Counted from the stretch's first letter, positions 28,257 through 40,358 are shown. The stretch: 64,000 nucleotides of DNA from a bacterium (GCA_029945725.1 JAQSDB010000011.1:248001-312000), one strand, 5' to 3'. Numbers and translations are program-made. Notes: generated by a model from the letters alone, not told the origin.

Positions 28257-28496
28257 GCTGTTTTCCCTCATTTGCCGTGGCACTGACGGCTTTTGTTGTT
28301 ATTGCTTCTGCTGTGTGTGTTTTTTGTTTTGCAAGACTACAGGGTGAGCAAATTTCAACCATGGTCCGGATGCCTGTCAAGAGATCCGCACATGGGTCTG
28401 CCGCGACCAGACCGGCGGCGTTATGATGGCTCCGGTGGCGCGGCTCCCCCTTGCATTTTGCCGCCACGAATCCCATACCTTTGTCATAGGCTTGTC

Positions 28497-28868
28497 ATGA
28501 GAAAAACGTTGAACCTTCACCTAGTATCACCTCATGGTGTCCGCAGTCAGGATCATCCGGAGGAAGGGGCACCGGAGGGTGATCTGGCGGTTCAGGAGAT
28601 GCGTCCCGAGCTGGCACCGCCGCCGATGTACAAGGTAGTCATCATGAACGACGACTACACCCCCATGGATTTTGTGGTAGAGGTACTGGAAAGCTTCTTC
28701 AACATGGACAGGGAGAAGGCTACCCGGATCATGATCGTCATTCACACCGAGGGGCAGGCAACGGCAGGGATCTATACCCGTGATGTTGCTGAAACCAAAA
28801 CCGCCCAGGTGGTGGATTACGCCCAGCAGAACCAGCATCCGCTGCTCTGCCGCGTAGAACAGTGTTGA
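28497..28868 (+). CDS. clpS: ClpS, N-degron adaptor of ClpAP
   Basis: A 123-aa adaptor that delivers proteins with destabilising N-terminal residues to ClpA. The core [21 protein letters not shown] contains the Asn-Asp-Asp residues that hold the N terminus of the substrate, and [21 protein letters not shown] follows, with the conserved His. The unstructured N-terminal part is about 45 aa, longer than in E. coli (about 25). The ribosome site of the ATG at 28497 is weak. clpA follows 112 bases later. The transferases that make N-degrons are encoded at 35-36.6 kb. Confidence 0.93.
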   Translation: MRKTLNLHLVSPHGVRSQDHPEEGAPEGDLAVQEMRPELAPPPMYKVVIMNDDYTPMDFVVEVLESFFNMDREKATRIMIVIHTEGQATAGIYTRDVAETKTAQVVDYAQQNQHPLLCRVEQC

Positions 28869-28980
28869 TGTTGTTGACTGGTCGATAGATCGCTGGACTG
28901 AAAAGAAGTGTGCTGGAAACGGTAGTACGTAGTACCCGGCATCAACCGATGCCAATACGGTCGCAAAAAGGGGAGTCGAC

Positions 28981-31257
28981 ATGCTGAGTCGTGATCTTGA
29001 AGTAACCCTGAACCTTGCTTTTCGCGATGCCCGCGCGAAGCGTCATGAGTTCATGACCGTCGAGCACTTGCTGCTCGCACTGCTGGACAATGAATCGGCT
29101 GCCAAGGTACTTAAATCCTGTGGCGCTGATGTCGGCGGCCTGCGGCGTGACCTCGGCCATTTTGTTGATGAAACCACGCCCCTGATTCCTTCGCATGAAA
29201 CCGAGCGCGAAACCCAGCCCACGCTGGGCTTCCAGCGTGTGTTGCAGCGCGCCGTCTTCCATGTGCAGTCTTCCGGCAAAAAAGAAGTGACCGGTGCCAA
29301 TGTGCTGGTTGCCATTTTCTCCGAACAGGAATCCCAGGCGGTTTATTTCCTGAAGAAGCAGTCCATCTCCCGTATCGACGTGGTGAATTACATCTCGCAT
29401 GGCATCTCCAAGGTGCACGATGAAAGTACGGGCGCTGAGCAGCCGCAGGAATCCGTGCAGGATGAAGAAACGGCGGGTGAGGCCCTGCCCAAGAGTGCGC
29501 TTGAATCCTATGCCAGCAACCTGAACGAGCTGGCGCGGCAGGGCAAGATTGATCCCCTGGTGGGGCGTACCGAAGAGGTCGAGCGCGCCGTGCAGATTCT
29601 CTGTCGTCGTCGCAAAAACAATCCGCTTCTGGTGGGGGAGCCCGGTGTCGGCAAAACCGCCATTGCCGAAGGTCTGGCCTGGTTGATCATCGAGAACAAG
29701 GTGCCGGAACCGATCTCCAACAGCATTGTCTACTCGCTGGATCTGGGGGCGCTGCTGGCCGGTACCAAATATCGCGGTGATTTCGAGAAGCGCTTCAAGG
29801 CGCTGCTCAACGAGCTTGCCAAGCAGGAAGGGGCGATCCTCTTTATTGACGAAATCCACACCATTATTGGTGCGGGTGCAGCCAGTGGCGGCGTCATGGA
29901 TGCCTCCAACCTGATCAAACCAGGCCTCGCCAATGGTTCGCTCAAGTGCATGGGCTCCACGACCTATCAGGAATACCGCGGCATCTTTGAAAAGGATCGT
30001 GCACTGGCGCGTCGCTTCCAGAAGATTGATGTGAAAGAGCCGAGTGTCGAGGAGACCTACCAGATCCTCAAAGGCTTGAAGTCACGCTTTGAGGATCATC
30101 ATGGCGTGAAGTACGCCGACAAGGCTTTGCAGCTCGCCGCCGAACTGGCCGACCGTTACATCAACGAGCGCTTCCTGCCGGATAAAGCCATAGATGTGAT
30201 CGACGAAGCGGGCGCCTTTCAGCGCCTGCAGTCACCGAGCAAGCGCAAGAAAACGATTGGCATCAGCGAGATCGAGGAAATTGTGGCGAAGATTGCACGT
30301 ATTCCGCCGAAATCGGTGTCGTCCAATGACAAGGAGTCCTTGCGTAATCTCGAACGCGACCTGCGCATGACCGTATTTGGCCAGAATGAAGCCATCACGG
30401 CGCTGGCGGCGGCCATCAAGTTGTCTCGTGCCGGCCTCAAGGCACCGGAAAAGCCGATTGGCTGCTTCATGTTTTCGGGCCCGACGGGTGTCGGCAAGAC
30501 CGAAGTTACCAAGCAGCTCGCCAAGACGCTGGGTATTGAGCTCATCCGCTTCGACATGTCCGAGTACATGGAGCGTCACACCGTGTCTCGCCTGATCGGT
30601 GCCCCTCCGGGCTATGTCGGTTATGACCAGGGCGGCCTGCTGACCGAGGCAATCAACAAGCATCCGCATTGCGTGTTGCTGCTGGATGAAATCGAGAAGG
30701 CGCATCCGGAAGTCTTCAACCTGCTGCTGCAGGTGATGGATCACGGCACGCTGACGGACAACAACGGCCGCAAGGCTGATTTTCGCAACGTGATTCTGGT
30801 GATGACCACGAATGCCGGTGCAGAAATGATCAGCCGTGCCAGCATCGGCTTCACCTTGCAGGATCATGCAACGGACGGCATGGAAATCATGAAGAAGATG
30901 TTCACTCCGGAGTTCCGTAATCGTCTGGATGCCATCATCCAGTTCAAGTCACTGGACCCGGTGGTGATTGCCAATGTTGTCGACAAGTTCCTGGTGGAAC
31001 TGCAGGCGCAGCTGGATGACAAGCATGTATTGCTGGATGTGGATACCGAAGCCCGTACCTGGCTGGCTCAGCATGGTTACGACAAGCTGATGGGGGCACG
31101 CCCGATGGCACGCCTGATCCAGGAAGAGCTGAAGAAGCCGCTGGCCGAGAAGATTCTTTTTGGCGAGCTTGCCGATACCGGTGGTCATGTACATGTGAGC
31201 GTTGAAAACGATCACTTGGCACTGCACGTGGACGAGAAGGAAGCCGAGCCCGCCTGA
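28981..31257 (+). CDS. clpA: ATP-dependent Clp protease ATP-binding subunit ClpA
   Basis: A 758-aa AAA+ unfoldase, the usual ClpA length. The N domain (1-145) begins MLSRDLEVTLNLAF. D1 has Walker A GEPGVGKT and Walker B LFIDEIHTIIGAG. D2 has Walker A GPTGVGKT and Walker B LLLDEIEKAHPE. RASIGFTLQDHATDGM contains the IG[F/L] loop that docks on ClpP. It threads ClpS-bound N-degron and ssrA substrates into ClpP, which is not in the window. A strong GGGGAG ribosome site precedes the start, and a terminator follows. Confidence 0.97.
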   Translation: MLSRDLEVTLNLAFRDARAKRHEFMTVEHLLLALLDNESAAKVLKSCGADVGGLRRDLGHFVDETTPLIPSHETERETQPTLGFQRVLQRAVFHVQSSGKKEVTGANVLVAIFSEQESQAVYFLKKQSISRIDVVNYISHGISKVHDESTGAEQPQESVQDEETAGEALPKSALESYASNLNELARQGKIDPLVGRTEEVERAVQILCRRRKNNPLLVGEPGVGKTAIAEGLAWLIIENKVPEPISNSIVYSLDLGALLAGTKYRGDFEKRFKALLNELAKQEGAILFIDEIHTIIGAGAASGGVMDASNLIKPGLANGSLKCMGSTTYQEYRGIFEKDRALARRFQKIDVKEPSVEETYQILKGLKSRFEDHHGVKYADKALQLAAELADRYINERFLPDKAIDVIDEAGAFQRLQSPSKRKKTIGISEIEEIVAKIARIPPKSVSSNDKESLRNLERDLRMTVFGQNEAITALAAAIKLSRAGLKAPEKPIGCFMFSGPTGVGKTEVTKQLAKTLGIELIRFDMSEYMERHTVSRLIGAPPGYVGYDQGGLLTEAINKHPHCVLLLDEIEKAHPEVFNLLLQVMDHGTLTDNNGRKADFRNVILVMTTNAGAEMISRASIGFTLQDHATDGMEIMKKMFTPEFRNRLDAIIQFKSLDPVVIANVVDKFLVELQAQLDDKHVLLDVDTEARTWLAQHGYDKLMGARPMARLIQEELKKPLAEKILFGELADTGGHVHVSVENDHLALHVDEKEAEPA

Positions 31258-31320
31258 GATGTTCTGCCTCCTGCTTCGGCGGGAGCCTGAATGACAGGCA
31301 GCCAAACGCCGGGCCCAAAT

Positions 31321-31348
31321 AAAAAAGCCACCGCAAGGTGGCTTTTTT
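31321..31348. terminator. Bidirectional intrinsic terminator
   Basis: AAAAAAGCCACC, GCAA loop, GGTGGCTTTTTT. It separates convergent clpA and infA. Confidence 0.93.
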
Positions 31349-31361
31349 ATGGCGCCGGGTA

Positions 31362-31580
31362 TTAGCGGACGCGGTAGGTAATGCGACCCTTGCTCAGATC
31401 GTAAGGTGTCATTTCCACCTTCACATTGTCGCCGGTGAGGATGCGGATGTAGTGCTTGCGCATCTTGCCGGAAATGTGGGCCGTGACAATATGGCCGTTC
31501 TCGAGCTGGACCCGGAACATGGTGTTCGGCAAGGTCTCGATGACCGTGCCGTCCATTTCAAGTGATTCTTCTTTCGACAT
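31362..31580 (-). CDS. infA: Translation initiation factor IF-1
   Basis: A 72-aa OB-fold protein, the standard IF-1 length. [20 protein letters not shown] and [20 protein letters not shown] are nearly identical to E. coli IF-1. It binds the ribosomal A site during initiation. Its neighbour clpA is convergent, as in pseudomonads and E. coli. Confidence 0.98.
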   Translation of the reverse strand: MSKEESLEMDGTVIETLPNTMFRVQLENGHIVTAHISGKMRKHYIRILTGDNVKVEMTPYDLSKGRITYRVR

Positions 31581-31794
31581 GCAGCTAAATTCCTGGCTGG
31601 TGTGCGGAGGCAGGGGGCCTCAAAACCGGCGCATTCTGCCCTAATTCAGCGCCACAGGCAAAGACTGACTGCTGATTGCCGCTCCTGAATGCAAAGCAGG
31701 CTCCTCCGGCACTGCATTTGGCGCCGGCATTGCGCTAGTCTGCTGCCTCGACAAGAGCAAGCGGTCCGGGCGTTACGCTCAGGAGAAAAGCATC

Positions 31795-32946
31795 ATGCAA
31801 TTTGATTTCGCCACCACCCCTCGAGTGATTATCCGTCCGGGTGCCATGCATCAGCCCGGTGACTGGCTTGCCAGCGTGCCGGGCAAGCGCCTTTTCGTGA
31901 TTACCGATGCGGGTCTGGTCAGGGCCGGCGTGATTGCCCCCGTTGTCGCCGCACTGCAGGCTGAAGGGCGCGAGGTTACCCTCTGTCAGGATGTGGAGGC
32001 TGACCCGCCCGAAGCGCGTGTCATGGCCACTGTGGCGGCGGCTCTGGCGGCTCGTGCCGATATCATTATGGGTCTGGGTGGCGGCAGCTCCATGGATACT
32101 GCCAAGCTGGTGGCACTGCTGGCGGCCACGCCGCAGCCGCTGGAGGGCATCTACGGGGTTGGACTGGCCAAAGGACCACGCCTGCCGCTGGTGCTGGTGC
32201 CGACTACCGCCGGCACCGGCTCCGAGGTGACGCCGATTTCCATCGTTACCACGGCTACGCAGGAAAAGAAGGGCGTGGTGTCGGCGCTGCTTTATCCTGA
32301 TCTGGCCGTACTGGATGCCGAACTCACGGTGGGACTGCCGCCTTTTGTGACCGCCATGACCGGCATTGATGCCATGGTGCATGCCATTGAGGCCTATACC
32401 TCGAAGATCAAAAAGAACCCCTTGGCTGACAGTCTTGCCCGCGAGGCGTTGCGCATCATGTATGTAAATCTGCCCTTGGTGCTGAAAAACGGCGGGGATC
32501 GTGAAGCCCGCTCGGCCATGCTGGCCGGTTCCATGATGGCAGGCATGGCCTTTGCCAATGCGCCGGTGGCGGCCGTGCATGCGCTGGCTTACCCCTTGGG
32601 CGGGCACTTTCATGTGCCGCATGGACACAGCAATGCGCTGGTGCTGGCGCCAGTGCTGGAATTCAACCGGCCCAGTGCCGAAAAGCTGTATGCCGAGCTG
32701 GCGGTACTGCTGGATCCTGCGCAACGCTTTGCCAGCGATGAAAAGGCCGCGAACTGGTTTGTGCAGGACATGGCGCGGCTGGTGGCGGAAATGCCTTTCG
32801 CCCAGACCCTGCGCGAGGTCGGTGTTGCCGAAAAAGACCTTGATCTGCTGGCCGCTGATGCCATGAAAGTGGAGCGCCTGCTGGTGAATAATCCGCGCGT
32901 GATGACGCTGGAGGCTGCTCGTGCCATCTATGCGCAACAACTCTGA
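31795..32946 (+). CDS. Iron-containing alcohol dehydrogenase (4-hydroxybutyrate dehydrogenase-like)
   Basis: A 383-aa group III alcohol dehydrogenase. GGGSSMDTAK binds the NAD pyrophosphate, PTTAGTGSEVTP is family-typical, and the metal ligands come from TGIDAMVHAIEAYTS and HALAYPLGGHFHVPHGHSNAL. With a GabD-type succinate-semialdehyde dehydrogenase downstream, oxidation of 4-hydroxybutyrate to succinate semialdehyde is a good guess. It sits between infA and ate, where pseudomonads have no such gene. A separate promoter for the next two genes lies in the gap after it. Confidence 0.85.
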   Translation: MQFDFATTPRVIIRPGAMHQPGDWLASVPGKRLFVITDAGLVRAGVIAPVVAALQAEGREVTLCQDVEADPPEARVMATVAAALAARADIIMGLGGGSSMDTAKLVALLAATPQPLEGIYGVGLAKGPRLPLVLVPTTAGTGSEVTPISIVTTATQEKKGVVSALLYPDLAVLDAELTVGLPPFVTAMTGIDAMVHAIEAYTSKIKKNPLADSLAREALRIMYVNLPLVLKNGGDREARSAMLAGSMMAGMAFANAPVAAVHALAYPLGGHFHVPHGHSNALVLAPVLEFNRPSAEKLYAELAVLLDPAQRFASDEKAANWFVQDMARLVAEMPFAQTLREVGVAEKDLDLLAADAMKVERLLVNNPRVMTLEAARAIYAQQL

Positions 32947-32965
32947 TGTGTGCAATAACCGTGAT

Positions 32966-32994
32966 TTGACATAAAACGAGCGCTCAAAAAAATC
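32966..32994 (+). promoter_or_regulatory. Putative promoter with palindromic operator before the thioesterase-gabD pair
   Basis: TTGACA at 32966-32971 is followed, inside the spacer, by the palindrome GAGCGCTC (32978-32985) in an A-rich context. The -10 box is weak (around 32989). A repressor bound there would block the promoter. No regulator is encoded next to it. Confidence 0.4.
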
Positions 32995-33078
32995 TGGCCG
33001 TAAAACCGGCGTCAGTGGTGAATCTCTTTATTTGCGGACTCATTGCCAGCATCGCCACAGAAAATACACAGGAACCCC

Positions 33079-33528
33079 ATGGCTGCTCTTCGTTCACAAA
33101 GTGATGCATTTGCTCACTTCATGCCACTGGCGACACGCTGGATGGACAATGATGTCTATGGTCATGTCAATAATGTGCAGTACTACAGCTATTTTGATAC
33201 GGCGGTTAATCACTACCTCATCCAGTCAGGCTGGCTTGATATTCATCATGGCGAAGTGGTGGGGCTGGTTGTTGAAACGCAATGCACTTACCACGCCTCC
33301 GTGGCTTTTCCGGATGAGCTTGATGTCGGCTTGCGCGTCGAACGCCTGGGTAACTCCAGTGTGCGTTACGGCATCGCCATTTTCCGCAAGGGAGAGAACC
33401 AGGCGGCGGCTGAAGGTCACTTCATTCATGTGTATGTGGACAGGAAAACCAGCACGCCTGTGCGCCTGCCGGATGCACTGCGTCTGGTCCTGGAACCGCT
33501 GCTGGTGAACAACGGAGAAAACGCATGA
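33079..33528 (+). CDS. Acyl-CoA thioesterase, 4-hydroxybenzoyl-CoA thioesterase fold
   Basis: A 149-aa hot-dog fold thioesterase of the YbgC/FadM type. [22 protein letters not shown] contains the Asp and His-Val-Asn-Asn active-site motif. [17 protein letters not shown] ends the domain. I start at ATG 33079, with AGGA upstream. It overlaps gabD by four bases (ATGA), so the two are translated together. It could release 4-hydroxybutyrate or a related short acid from CoA, feeding the dehydrogenases on either side. Confidence 0.85.
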   Translation: MAALRSQSDAFAHFMPLATRWMDNDVYGHVNNVQYYSYFDTAVNHYLIQSGWLDIHHGEVVGLVVETQCTYHASVAFPDELDVGLRVERLGNSSVRYGIAIFRKGENQAAAEGHFIHVYVDRKTSTPVRLPDALRLVLEPLLVNNGENA

Positions 33529-34985
33529 GCCTTAAGCTGAAACGGCCCGACTTGCTGAAATCACAGGGACTGATCAATGGCCTCTGGTGTGATGCGGATA
33601 ATGGCGATCACTTTGCCGTGACCAATCCGGCAACGGGCGAAGTCATCATTGATGTGCCGCGCTATGGCGGGGCGGAAACCGGGCGCGCCATAGCGGCGGC
33701 CGACAAGGCTTTGCCCTTGTGGCGTGCCAGAACCGGCAAGGAGCGCGCACAGATCCTGCGCCGCTGGTATCAGTTGATGATGGAGCATCAGGATGATCTG
33801 GCGACCATTCTCACGCATGAGCAAGGCAAGTCCCTGGCCGAGGCCAAAGGCGAAGTGGCCTATGCCGCTGCGTTTATAGAGTGGTTTGGTGAAGAAGCCA
33901 AGCGGGTGTATGGCGATGTGATTCCCGGTTTTACACCGGATCGTCGCTTGCTGGTTTTCAGGCAGCCGGTTGGCGTGGTTGCCGCCATTACGCCCTGGAA
34001 TTTTCCGATTGCGATGATCACGCGCAAGGTCGGCCCGGCACTGGCAGCGGGCTGCACGGTAGTGGTGAAACCGGCGTCGGAAACGCCTTTGTCGGCACTG
34101 GCGGCAGCGGTGCTGGCACTTGAAGCCGGCGTGCCGGCCGGTGTTTTGAATGTAGTGACCGGTTCGGCGGCGATTATCGGACCGGTGCTGACGAAAAGCC
34201 CGACGGTGCGCAAACTGTCCTTTACCGGCTCCACGGAAGTCGGGCGCCAGTTGATGCTGGAATCGGCAGACACCATCAAGAAACTTTCTCTGGAGCTGGG
34301 CGGTAATGCGCCCTTCATCGTGTTTGATGATGCTGATATTGATGCGGCGGTACAGGGCGCTCTGGTTTCAAAGTTTCGCAACTCGGGGCAAACCTGTGTC
34401 TGCACCAATCGCATTCTGGTGCAGGATGCCGTTCACGATGAATTTGTGGAGAAATTCGCCGCTGCCATCGCCACCCTGAAAGTGGGCGCAGGCTGGGAGG
34501 AGGGCGTTAATCAGGGGCCACTGATCAATGCCAGGGCGGTAGCCCATACGGAATCGCTGCTGAATGCTGCCGTAGCATCCGGGGCCAGTATTGTTGCAGG
34601 GGGCAAACGCCATGCCCTGGGCGGGCTCTTTTTTGAGCCGACCCTGGTGGTCGATGTAAAAAATGAGAGTGCGCTGGCACAGACGGAAATATTTGCTCCG
34701 GTGGCGCCCGTCATCCGCTTCAGGGACGAGGCGGAGGCAATACGGATGGCCAACGATACGGAGTTTGGACTGGCTTCCTATTTTTACAGCCAGGACATCA
34801 ATCGTATTTTCCGTGTCTCCGAGGCACTGGAGTACGGCATGGTCGGCGTCAATGAAGGCATTATCAGTACGGAAGTGGCTCCCTTTGGCGGCGTGAAATC
34901 TTCCGGTCTTGGTCGCGAAGGCTCGAAATACGGCATTGATGATTATCTTGAAATAAAATACGTATGCATCGGCAATGTGAAATAA
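33525..34985 (+). CDS. gabD: NAD(P)-dependent succinate-semialdehyde dehydrogenase
   Basis: A 486-aa aldehyde dehydrogenase of GabD length. [23 protein letters not shown] and FTGSTEVGR bind the dinucleotide. LELGGNAPF supplies the general base Glu, and [10 protein letters not shown] the catalytic Cys with a second Cys two residues later, as in GabD enzymes. It oxidises succinate semialdehyde to succinate. It is coupled to the thioesterase gene by a four-base overlap and followed by a terminator. Confidence 0.92.
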   Translation: MSLKLKRPDLLKSQGLINGLWCDADNGDHFAVTNPATGEVIIDVPRYGGAETGRAIAAADKALPLWRARTGKERAQILRRWYQLMMEHQDDLATILTHEQGKSLAEAKGEVAYAAAFIEWFGEEAKRVYGDVIPGFTPDRRLLVFRQPVGVVAAITPWNFPIAMITRKVGPALAAGCTVVVKPASETPLSALAAAVLALEAGVPAGVLNVVTGSAAIIGPVLTKSPTVRKLSFTGSTEVGRQLMLESADTIKKLSLELGGNAPFIVFDDADIDAAVQGALVSKFRNSGQTCVCTNRILVQDAVHDEFVEKFAAAIATLKVGAGWEEGVNQGPLINARAVAHTESLLNAAVASGASIVAGGKRHALGGLFFEPTLVVDVKNESALAQTEIFAPVAPVIRFRDEAEAIRMANDTEFGLASYFYSQDINRIFRVSEALEYGMVGVNEGIISTEVAPFGGVKSSGLGREGSKYGIDDYLEIKYVCIGNVK

Positions 34986-35024
34986 GTATCAAGAAAACCT
35001 GAGTATCAAGAAAACCACGGCACC

Positions 35025-35059
35025 ATAAAAAAGCCCCGGCAATGCCGGGGCTTTTTTAT
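35025..35059. terminator. Bidirectional intrinsic terminator
   Basis: ATAAAAAAGCCCCGGC, AAT loop, GCCGGGGCTTTTTTAT. It lies between convergent gabD and ate. Two copies of AGTATCAAGAAAACC (34985-34999, 35002-35016) sit just before it. Confidence 0.93.
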
Positions 35060-35079
35060 GGCAGGATCAAGCAGCGCGC

Positions 35080-35784
35080 TCAGCGCGCTGTCAGCCATTC
35101 GTTATTGATGAGCAGCTCGATCGGCCGGAAGGAAATCTTGTAGTTCATCTTCGGGCTGCTCTTGATCCAGTAGCCGAGATACAGGCTGGGCAGGCCAAGT
35201 CTTCGGGTTTCCTCGATTTGCCAGAGAATGGCAAAGGTACCGAGGCTGCGTTTGGCTTCGTCGGGATCAAAAAAGGTGTAAACGGCGGACAGCCCGTTAT
35301 CCAGCAGGTCGCATACCGCAATCGCCAGCAGTTTTTCTTCTGCGCGGAATTCATAAAAGCGGGTTTCAGACCATTCCGATGTCAGGAAGGAGCCGTACTG
35401 CTCGGCGCTGGGCGGGTACATGTCGCCATCGTCGTGACGCTCGTTGATATAGCGTTCGTAGAGGGCGTAATGGGTTTCATCAAAGCTGGGGGCGAGTTCG
35501 CGTACGGTAATGTCCTGGTTGCGTTTCCAGACGCGGTCTTGCTGGCGGTTGCGTTCAAAGCGCGCAACAGGAATGCGTACGGCGACGCAGGCATTGCAGT
35601 GATGGCAGTGCGGGCGGTAGACATAATTGCCGCTGCGACGGAAACCGAGATCGGAGAGGTCGGTATAAAGCCGGCGGTCCATACGGCTTTTCGGGTCGGC
35701 AAAAAGCGTAATCGCCTGCTCGCCAGGCAGATAGCTGCAGGCGTGGGAGGTGGTGCTGAAGAATTTGACCCCGGTGGCGGTCAT
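35080..35784 (-). CDS. bpt: Bacterial aspartate/glutamate leucyltransferase (Bpt, Ate-like)
   Basis: A 234-aa aminoacyl-tRNA protein transferase of the arginyltransferase fold. In bacteria this type adds Leu to N-terminal Asp or Glu, making a ClpS-recognised N-degron. The Cys cluster RPHCHHCNACVAVRIPVARF, ERYINERHDDGDMYPP and SSPKMNYKISFRPIE are family motifs. I start at ATG 35784 (MTATGVKFFS). It forms a pair with aat, and clpS/clpA lie 4 kb away; the whole pathway except ClpP is in this window. Confidence 0.93.
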   Translation of the reverse strand: MTATGVKFFSTTSHACSYLPGEQAITLFADPKSRMDRRLYTDLSDLGFRRSGNYVYRPHCHHCNACVAVRIPVARFERNRQQDRVWKRNQDITVRELAPSFDETHYALYERYINERHDDGDMYPPSAEQYGSFLTSEWSETRFYEFRAEEKLLAIAVCDLLDNGLSAVYTFFDPDEAKRSLGTFAILWQIEETRRLGLPSLYLGYWIKSSPKMNYKISFRPIELLINNEWLTAR

Positions 35785-35877
35785 TGCCCGTTTCCCCGAT
35801 TGATTCTCTGGCGAGTACACCCGGTTTATAGCACAGGCCATCCGGTTTCCGGGATAGGGCAAATCCCGGGGTTTCCT

Positions 35878-36582
35878 TCAGCAGGGCATGAACGGCGGGG
35901 CCTGCCGCCAGTCGGGGGCGGGCAGGTCGGCGCAACGCTCCAGCCAGCGGGTAAATTCATGACGGGGGATCAGCGTGGCGCCGAGGCTCATGATGTGGTC
36001 GTTTTCCATCTGGGCATCCACCAGCGGGATTTCCCAGTACCGGCAGAGCTGGATGAGGTAGGCAAAGGCTGCCTTGGAGGCATCGGTGGCATGGCTGAAC
36101 ATGGATTCGCCGAAAAAGAGCCGGCCGAGATTGAGGCCGTAAAGTCCGCCCACCAGCTCATTGTCGGCATTCCAGACTTCCACCGAGTGCGCGACCCCGG
36201 CTTTGTGCAGCAACGTGTAGTTGGCGATGAACTCCGGCTGTATCCAGGTGCCGTCGGCGTAATGCCGCGGGCCGGCACAGGCTTCCATCACCCGGGTGAA
36301 GCACTGGTCTACCGAAAAGCGGAAAACATTCTGGCGCAAGCGCCTGGCAAGGCTGCGCGAGGGTTTGAAGTCCGCCGTGAAGAACACGCAGCGCGGGTCA
36401 GGCGACCACCAGCAGATGGGATCGTCTTCGTTAAACCAGGGAAAGATGCCATGGCGATAGGCAAGGAGGAGGCGCTCGGGGGAGAGATCGCCCCCGACAG
36501 CCAGCAGGCCGTCGGGATCGTTCAGTGCTTCCTCAACCGGAGGAAAGCCGTATTCAAGCGGACCAAGACGGTAGAGCGGCAT
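35878..36582 (-). CDS. aat: Leucyl/phenylalanyl-tRNA--protein transferase
   Basis: A 234-aa transferase that adds Leu or Phe to proteins with N-terminal Lys or Arg, making them ClpS substrates. FPPVEEALNDPDGLLAVGGDLSPERLLLAYRHGIFPWF, split here for length, is the classical N terminus (GLLAVGGDL and GIFPWF). WWSPDPRCVFF, GLYGLNLGRLFFGESMFS and VDAQMENDH follow. Length equals the E. coli enzyme (234 aa). Located between trxB and bpt as in Pseudomonas. Confidence 0.96.
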   Translation of the reverse strand: MPLYRLGPLEYGFPPVEEALNDPDGLLAVGGDLSPERLLLAYRHGIFPWFNEDDPICWWSPDPRCVFFTADFKPSRSLARRLRQNVFRFSVDQCFTRVMEACAGPRHYADGTWIQPEFIANYTLLHKAGVAHSVEVWNADNELVGGLYGLNLGRLFFGESMFSHATDASKAAFAYLIQLCRYWEIPLVDAQMENDHIMSLGATLIPRHEFTRWLERCADLPAPDWRQAPPFMPC

Positions 36583-36649
36583 ATTTCCTTCTCGCCGTCA
36601 TTCCGCCTCCTTTTGTGGCGGAATGACTTTGTGCTCTGTGACGGGACTT

Positions 36650-37952
<1,303 letters not shown>

Positions 37953-40358
37953 GTGAGCAAAACGGACGCCCGCGAGCCCGCCCCGCGCAAGGGTTTGCGC
38001 GAGATTAAAACGCTTCTTTGGACCACGCTTGGTCTCTTTCTGCTTGTCGCCTTCGCCACCTGGTCTGGTAATGATCCGGGCTGGAGTCATCTGGGCGGCA
38101 GCACGGTCAGCAATGCCGGCGGCCGCGTCGGTGCCTGGCTGGCCGATGTCATGTACACGGCCTTTGGCCATGCCGCCCTGTTTCTGCCGGTGTTCATTTT
38201 TGTGCAGGTGTTCTGGCTGTGGCGCAAAGAGCCGCCGCTGCTCGGACTTGCCTGGCGTCTGCTCAGCCTGCTGGTAGCGATTATTGCGGCGGCGGCACTG
38301 CTGGCGTTGCACTGGCATGAACCCAGCGCCGATATCAGCAATGCCTCCGGCGGTGCGCTGGGGCTGGAAATCGGCCGTTCCATGCTGGGCGATTTCGGCC
38401 TGGTTGGCGGCAGCCTGTTGCTGGTGACGGTCCTGCTGATCGGTACCACGATCTCCACCGGCCTGTCGTGGTTCTGGCTGATGGACATGATCGGGCACTT
38501 TTTATGGGATGTGGGAGCGGTGTTCGGTGCCATTGCGCATGGCCGCTTCATGGAATACCTGGAGTCCTGGCGTGAACGCCGTGCCATGAAAAAGGCACTG
38601 GAGGAAGCCGCGCCGACCTTTGAACTCGCCGTATCCAATCCGAAAGTGAAAGCACAGCTGGCGCGTGGTGATGAGCTGCGCGAAGAGCCGGTGCTGGGTC
38701 TGGAGGCCGTGGTGAAAAAGCCTGCGCCCAAAGCCAGAGTGGAAGAACGGGTGGCACCGATTATTGCGCCCATGCCGGTGCAGGCCGTCAAACCCAGCGA
38801 ACGGGCGCAAAAAGAAAAACAGCGCGGCCTGTTTGATGCCGGCCCGGTTTCCGGCCCCTTGCCGGCGCTGTCCTTGCTCGATCCGCCTGATCGCAGCAAG
38901 CGCACCGGTTACAGTGCTGAAGCACTGGAAGGTCTCTCGCGTCTGCTTGAGCTCAAGCTGCGCGAGTTCAATATCGATGCCACCGTGGTGGCCGTGCATC
39001 CCGGCCCGGTGATTACCCGTTTTGAAATCCAGCCGGCTCCTGGCGTGAAAGTGGCGCGCATCACCAATATCGCCAAGGATCTGGCGCGCTCGCTGGCGAT
39101 GATTTCCGTGCGCGTGGTCGAGGTGATTCCTGGCAAGTCCGTGGTCGGTATTGAAGTGCCGAATGAAGACCGTGAAATGGTGCGCCTGTCGGAAATCCTG
39201 TCTTCGCAGACCTACGAGAGCAAGGAATCACCGCTGACGCTGGCACTGGGCAAGGACATTGCCGGCAAGCCGGTGGTGGCGGATCTGGCGCGTATGCCGC
39301 ACCTGCTGGTGGCCGGTACCACCGGTTCCGGCAAGTCCGTGGGCGTCAACGCCATGCTGCTCAGTATTTTGTTCAAGGCCACGCCGGATGATGTGCGCCT
39401 GATCATGATCGACCCGAAAATGCTGGAGCTGTCGGTCTACGACAAGATTCCGCATCTGCTGACGCCGGTCGTGACCGACATGAAAGATGCGGCCAATGCG
39501 CTGCGCTGGTCGGTGGCGGAAATGGAGCGCCGCTACAAGCTGATGGCGGCCATGGGCGTGCGCAATCTCGCCGGCTTCAACAAGAAAATTGAAGATGCGG
39601 CGAAGCTGGGTGAAACCATTCCCAATCCGCTGTGGAAGCCCGGCGTTGACAGTGCCTTGTCGGAAACGGCACCGCCGCTGGTGAAACTGCCCTATGTCGT
39701 GGTGGTCGTCGATGAATTTGCCGACATGATGATGGTGGTGGGCAAGAAGGTCGAAGAGCTGATTGCGCGTATTGCGCAAAAAGCCCGTGCTGCCGGCATT
39801 CATCTGATTCTCGCCACACAGCGCCCGTCGGTGGATGTGATCACCGGCCTGATCAAGGCCAATATCCCGACGCGCATAGCGTTTCAGGTTTCCAGCAAGA
39901 TCGATTCGCGCACGATTCTCGATCAGGGCGGTGCCGAACAATTGCTCGGCCATGGCGACATGCTGTATCTCGCACCGGGCACCAATTTGCCCGAACGTGT
40001 GCATGGCGCCTTTGTCAGCGACGAGGAAGTGCATCGTGTCTGCGCCGACTGGCGTGCGCGCGGCGAACCAAACTACATCGATGAGATTCTTGAAGGTTCG
40101 CTGGAAGTCACCGATGGTGGCAAGGGTTTTGGCGGCAATGATGATGTCGGTGGTGACCCCGAATCAGATCCGCTTTATGACGAGGCCGTGGCTTTCGTGA
40201 TGGAAACGCGCCGGCCCTCGATTTCCTTTGTGCAGCGCAAGTTCAAGATTGGCTACAACCGGGCCGCTCGCCTGGTCGAAGCCATGGAGCTTGCCGGTAT
40301 TGTCTCGCCCATGCAGGGCAATGGTCAGCGCGAAATCCTCGTGCCGGGCCGGGAGTAA
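37953..40358 (+). CDS. ftsK: DNA translocase FtsK
   Basis: An 801-aa protein starting at GTG. The N-terminal part has four to five membrane segments (residues about 20-190) and anchors it at the septum. A linker of about 130 aa follows, much shorter than in E. coli. The motor has Walker [16 protein letters not shown] and Walker [12 protein letters not shown]. The C-terminal gamma domain ([34 protein letters not shown]) reads KOPS and activates XerD at dif. A dif-like site is only 12 kb away at 52701, though the usefulness of that distance is not established. Confidence 0.96.
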   Translation: MSKTDAREPAPRKGLREIKTLLWTTLGLFLLVAFATWSGNDPGWSHLGGSTVSNAGGRVGAWLADVMYTAFGHAALFLPVFIFVQVFWLWRKEPPLLGLAWRLLSLLVAIIAAAALLALHWHEPSADISNASGGALGLEIGRSMLGDFGLVGGSLLLVTVLLIGTTISTGLSWFWLMDMIGHFLWDVGAVFGAIAHGRFMEYLESWRERRAMKKALEEAAPTFELAVSNPKVKAQLARGDELREEPVLGLEAVVKKPAPKARVEERVAPIIAPMPVQAVKPSERAQKEKQRGLFDAGPVSGPLPALSLLDPPDRSKRTGYSAEALEGLSRLLELKLREFNIDATVVAVHPGPVITRFEIQPAPGVKVARITNIAKDLARSLAMISVRVVEVIPGKSVVGIEVPNEDREMVRLSEILSSQTYESKESPLTLALGKDIAGKPVVADLARMPHLLVAGTTGSGKSVGVNAMLLSILFKATPDDVRLIMIDPKMLELSVYDKIPHLLTPVVTDMKDAANALRWSVAEMERRYKLMAAMGVRNLAGFNKKIEDAAKLGETIPNPLWKPGVDSALSETAPPLVKLPYVVVVVDEFADMMMVVGKKVEELIARIAQKARAAGIHLILATQRPSVDVITGLIKANIPTRIAFQVSSKIDSRTILDQGGAEQLLGHGDMLYLAPGTNLPERVHGAFVSDEEVHRVCADWRARGEPNYIDEILEGSLEVTDGGKGFGGNDDVGGDPESDPLYDEAVAFVMETRRPSISFVQRKFKIGYNRAARLVEAMELAGIVSPMQGNGQREILVPGRE

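Noticed and set aside
31735-32955. 406-codon frame antisense to the Fe-alcohol dehydrogenase
   Set aside because: His/Arg/Gln-rich shadow of a well-identified gene.
34985-35016. Two tandem copies of AGTATCAAGAAAACC
   Set aside because: Only two copies next to a terminator; probably a slippage duplication without function.
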